From Crambe crambe (lineage: Eukaryota; Porifera; Demospongiae; Poecilosclerida; Crambeidae), in assembly GCA_963924555.1 (NCBI GenBank), contig OZ004583.1, positions 930,001 to 994,000 on the forward strand: DNA of 64,000 bases. The letters are read 5' to 3'. This document shows, piece by piece, positions 60,204 through 64,000 of the stretch (within the stretch, counting starts at the first letter, position 1; every line of letters starts with the position of its first letter). Below the pieces are notes generated by a model that was given only the letters and a program-made list of their open reading frames with translations, made no database searches and was not told where the DNA came from. The position numbers and the translations under genes were made by a program.

Positions 60204-62306
60204 TCATTTGCAAGTACTGCATCTCTTTGGACGTATCTTCATTTGAATCTTTGTGAACTTGATCCATCTTGATCCATTGTACCAGTGAGAATAAGGATTT
60301 GTATAGTTGGGCTTGGTATTCAGGTGGGCTAGAGAACAAGCATTGTGCCACCATGCACCTTCTCTCTCTACAGCACAGTTGCCACCATGGTTATCATTAT
60401 CACGGTCTGGAGTGCTGAAAGATGCTCCATTGCTATGGGCCATTGCATCATATGTACCACCCACTCCCTGGCCTTGTCCAATGGTTAGTCGGTAGTTGGT
60501 TTCAGCCCCACCCACTTTGAACAGTTGGTAGGTCCAAACAATGGATAGTTTGGGTCCATTCCCAAGTTCAATACGCAGTTCCACGTTCTCTCGTGTGGTG
60601 AGACAGTGAATCTTTTCCAGTCCGTACCAAAATTCTCCCTCCAGATCTCCAAAGCCACTCACATAGTCGGTCCAATTGCGATAGAAGTTGACAGAGCCAT
60701 TGATCCTACGCTGGATGACCAACCACTCCCCTCCAGCTGTTTCCATGTCACAGCGAGCCAGATTGCCTACTTGAAAAACATTGCAGACATTCACTATTTC
60801 ATAACTGCCAGAATTTGCTGTTGGCACTAATTCCTTTACCTACAACATTTAAGGATCCACATTAATTTATCATACATGTAGCTACTTGTGATCGTAGCTG
60901 TATACATACCTGGCAGCAGTCACGGAATCCAAGAATAGAATCTTTCTTCAGTGAAGTGTTTTCTTTGTTGTTGTAGAAGTAAAAAAAAGACAATAACAAA
61001 ATACCAATAAACAGCAAAATAGAACCATTTCTCCTTAACTGGACCACCATATTCCCACTCTCTCTCCGAAACTGAACTGCCATATCCTTGGCCTCTTTCC
61101 TTAACTTGATAGCCATATCCTTACTCTCTCTCCTTAACTCAGCAGCTATATATTTCTTTAACTCGGCAGCCATATCCTTACTTTCTCTCTTTAACTCAGC
61201 AGCCATATTGTCACTTTCTTTCCTCAACTTGACTGCCATATCGTCACTTTCCTTCTTCTGATTCTCAGCGGCTGACTGTAGATTGTCTTGCAATTTGATA
61301 ATAGTGTTGAGAACCTGATGGAAATGTGCCTTATCATCCTGCTCATGTGCTCCCATATCTTTTCTCTTCATCTTCATATTACACCCGATCCTCTCATACT
61401 TGCATGATATCACAGTGTGTGCACAGTCGTTTTCAAGATGCTGTTTTATCTCGGCACGTTGCATGCTATCAGGACAGTCAGGATTAGGGCAAGGAACTGA
61501 TTTCTTTTCACAAATGTCATCATGAATGTCCATTATGTTGGCATATGTATCCTTCTTTCCGCAATACTGACATTTGTAAGCTCTGTTCACACACTGTTCA
61601 GTTAAATGTTTATCCAAATCTTTCCTCGATATCATCCGTACTTTATTGTCTTCTTTGCATTTGTTGGGGCAGGGAACTTTGCAGTTGTTCATAATATGTT
61701 CCTCTAGTGTACCAACAGTTCCTTCCCATCCACATCCTTCCTTAGCACAATCACATTTGACACGGAGAGCTTTAATTTCTCTTTTACCTAGTGAGTAATT
61801 GTCGAGTGCATGAATTGTATGCAATAACCATTCTAAATAGTGCACACCTGGTAGAACCCACACTATTAAAAGAGCTTGAGAAGAAGCTCATATATATTTA
61901 TACTTGAAGAAGGCTCTCAAAGAGAAGCTTATAATAACTTTGGCCTGGCTGGTATACCTGGCTGATTTGCGTATTTTGAGGCACTTCAAAGCTTCTGTTG
62001 GTATGTACTAAATATTGTAGGTCTTCCCCACCCCAGAATGGGTGCACACCATTTGTACAGTGGTGTGACATGTTTCATGCATTTCTCTGACTTACTCTTT
62101 GCATCCATCAAGTACTGTGGCTGCTCCATCCTGCAGTTGGGACAAGGCTTCCCTTTGCCATGTTTATTTAGACAATTTTGACAGAATAGCCTGCCACACT
62201 CTCCATGCTGCCATGGGTCTCTAGCTATTGCTAAACAGATCAAACACTTTAGAGCATCATCTGGTTCAGACACAAAATTACACTCATACCCAGAACAAGC
62301 AGCCAT
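60204..62306 (-). CDS. RING/TRAF zinc-finger transmembrane protein with fibrinogen-related ectodomain
   Basis: Three exons: 62306-62096, 61787-60910, 60839-60204; 574 aa, phases match (AAAG A|GTAAGT; CCAG|GTATGT). Exon 1: RING-like (CLICLAIARDPW, GECGRLFCQNC, KPCPNC), but the usual zinc-ligand His after CG is Arg. Exon 2: TRAF-type zinc fingers (CDCAKEGCGWEGTVGTLEEH, CPNKC, CQYCGKKD, CPNPDCPDSM, CKYERIGC), a linker, then an 11-residue coiled-coil repeat (RKESDNMAAEL, KRESKDMAAEL, RRESKDMAIKL, RKEAKDMAVQF, RRESGNMVVQL) and one membrane span (ILLFIGILLLSFFYFY). Exon 3: a complete fibrinogen-related domain with CDMETAGGEW, the calcium-site DRDNDN and the CAV..CS pair. Positive residues before the span put TRAF inside and fibrinogen outside. 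Likely role, by inference: ligand-sensing receptor coupled to ubiquitin-type signalling. Confidence 0.85.
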
Positions 62307-62470
62307 TTATAGCACTTACAACTGAACCATGTGTGTTAGATTGTTTACCCTTTACCTGATAAAGGTTCTACTAATATTCATTTTGTAGCTACGTGTATGC
62401 ATCACCATTCTCGGCTCCCTCATATCAGTTGATGTCTCGTCACAAGCCTTGGTTGGAGTGAAGTGAACCT

Positions 62471-62907
62471 ACACAAGGGTGTAGATAAGTTTTTTTCAAC
62501 TGGGGGGGGGGGGGGGGGGGGGGGGGCTAAATATGCATGCAGGAATGTATAATTATGTGTGAAATGCAGCACTGCATTATCTAGAGGGGTCCGGGGGCAT
62601 GCTCCCCCGGGAAATTTTTGAATCTCAGGTGTTTTGAGATTGCTTCTGGTGTGATAAGAGGTGATTATATCACTATTCAGTACATGCACAATCAATTGAT
62701 TAGTCAATGATCCACTACTAAAACATGTTAGTGGCCATTAAACACTACATGTACACAAGAACAAAACTGACCATTCCTTTACTTACAGTTGGAAAATGAG
62801 TTCATCAAATAATACTAAATATTTGGGTTTCATTCAATATACGATTCAAAAATTCTGGGGGGCTTTAGCCCCCCAAGCCCCCCCCCCCCCCTTACCTACA
62901 CCCCTGC
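62471..62907. mobile_element. Repeat element with poly-G/poly-C ends
   Basis: GGGTGTAGATAAG (62477-62489) and its near inverted copy CTTACCTACACCC (62891-62903) flank about 400 bases; poly-G (62502-62526) and poly-C (62878-62892) lie just inside. The inner GGGGGCATGCTCCCCC palindrome is also repeat-like. Confidence 0.5.
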
Positions 62908-62920
62908 TACAATGGTATAA

Positions 62921-63240
62921 AGGAAAAAAATATTTATTCTAAATAAAAAAGAGAAGTATAGGGATGGCTGTGTGCGGTTCAAAAAAGTTCAGCAACAAGA
63001 GAGTGAACTTCAGTCAAGTAACCCCTTACCCATCACCAACTACGAGGTAACTATTCCTACTTCACTCCCATGCATGATGAGATATAATTTAAGGGAGTGA
63101 AGTAGGAATAGTTACCTCGTAGTTGGTGATGGGTAAGGGGTTACTTGACTGAAGTTCACTCTCTTGTTGCTGAACTTTTTTGAACCGCACACAGCCATCC
63201 CTACTTCTCTTTTTTATTTAGAATAAATATTCTTTCCTTT
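62921..63240. repeat. Long near-perfect inverted repeat
   Basis: Arms 62921-63069 and 63093-63240 are about 148 bases each and nearly perfectly complementary, with a 2-base indel near 62958 and a spacer of about 23 bases. The arms hold no obvious gene. A foldback element or a transcribed hairpin are both possible. Confidence 0.92.
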
Positions 63241-64000
63241 ACTTGTTCATCATCTTTTTTGATGTAATGTTATTACAGACAACTGGATGCTATCAAAAGT
63301 TAAAGTTCACATGTTGTAGCTATGTAGTTCATTGCAGATTTCATTGTATGAGCCTGATCTGGAAGATCTACAGTTTATAAGATTGCCATTGACCTAATTT
63401 TGTATATAATTTTTAAGGCCTTTACTGATATGTACCTGATATATTGTTGCACCAAGGGTTGATTCATAACCAGACTCTTCATATTTGAGTCCTAGCATGT
63501 TGAAGGTGTTCTGTCTTCAGATTAGGAGTTGCTGACTGCAGGAGGTAAGTATTTTGGAGTTATGAAAGAAAATATTAAGTACTACTCCAATGGAGCATCC
63601 GTGCCATCCCTACTTAGAGAGTACTATCGTACTCTCTGATAACTTGCAATCATAATGCTATAACACCTTCCTAACTTTTGAACCCTCACTAAAAAATGGT
63701 CATTTTAACATCTTTTAGTTATACTAGCTAACCATGATGGGTTGAAATTACTGAAATGGTCATTCAGATGTAAAAATGACCCTGTATTAATTAATCTGGT
63801 TGTATCACCTTACATTGGGTCATCATTACCACCACTGGTAAATTCAACTCAAGATAAACATATTCATGACACCTTCATTAAACCCATTCTGGAAATACAG
63901 CCATTAAATAAATAGCCAGCATCAATATTATGTAGTGTAGATGAAGAGTTAGAGTCTGGTTGGAATAGGTCAGAATGACCTTTGCATCATGGGTAAGTAA
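63241..64000. other. Right-edge sequence, no gene assigned
   Basis: I find no supported exon. A short inverted repeat, AGAGAGTACTATCGTACTCTCT in part, occurs at 63618-63639. Confidence 0.4.

Larger units (their letters stand above)
59057..61010 (-). repeat. Tandem duplication of a fibrinogen unit
   Basis: Unit A (about 59057-59970) and unit B (about 60130-61010) share the 3' UTR start, fibrinogen exon, short intron and the end of the membrane exon. The shared region ends abruptly within the membrane-span coding sequence. Confidence 0.85.

Noticed and set aside
62420..62707. Minus-strand ORF with a Pro run
   Set aside because: The Pro run is the poly-G tract of a repeat element.

Overview
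Eukaryotic, metazoan nuclear DNA. Genes are rebuilt from exons joined at GT..AG boundaries with matching phase, and many introns are only 30-100 bases. Conserved animal-type proteins (SNIP1, TDG, FGD, DCP1, TRAF and fibrinogen-like domains), very compact gene spacing and short introns suggest an early-branching animal, most likely a sponge; this is inference, not a species call.

Layout. 1-3.7 kb: three minus-strand genes (a Lys/Glu repeat protein, a frame-broken zinc-ribbon protein, a membrane-anchored AIG1-type GTPase). 3.8-22 kb: housekeeping genes on strictly alternating strands: peroxisomal ABCD transporter (-), mitochondrial SAM carrier SLC25A26 (+), thymine-DNA glycosylase TDG (-), E2 enzyme UBE2H (+), Elongator subunit ELP4 (-) with a TRIM/NHL-like gene inside one intron, E2 enzyme UBE2N (+), TMEM254 (-). 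22.5-41.4 kb: a very large FGD-type Rho GEF (+) with a tyrosine-motif scaffold N-terminus and a tRNA-Gln in one intron. 41.6-55 kb: SNIP1 (-), decapping factor DCP1 (+), PFKFB (+) with an antisense secreted-protein gene in an intron. 55.2-57.5 kb: a type II membrane glycosyltransferase-like gene (+). 59-62.3 kb: the most unusual locus, a minus-strand gene encoding RING/TRAF zinc fingers, an 11-residue-repeat coiled coil, one membrane span and an extracellular fibrinogen-related domain, with two alternative fibrinogen exons. 62.4-64 kb: repeats, including a long near-perfect inverted repeat.

Relations. Divergent neighbours share short promoters (160-720 bases between start codons), several carrying CACGTG and TGACGTCA palindromes; convergent neighbours end 120-490 bases apart. 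UBE2N is the family partner of TRAF-type RING proteins, so the window holds both a K63 ubiquitin E2 and a candidate receptor-linked TRAF, although no physical link can be shown from sequence. Several gene models contain frame breaks at homopolymers or short duplications that may be assembly errors, polymorphism or true decay.
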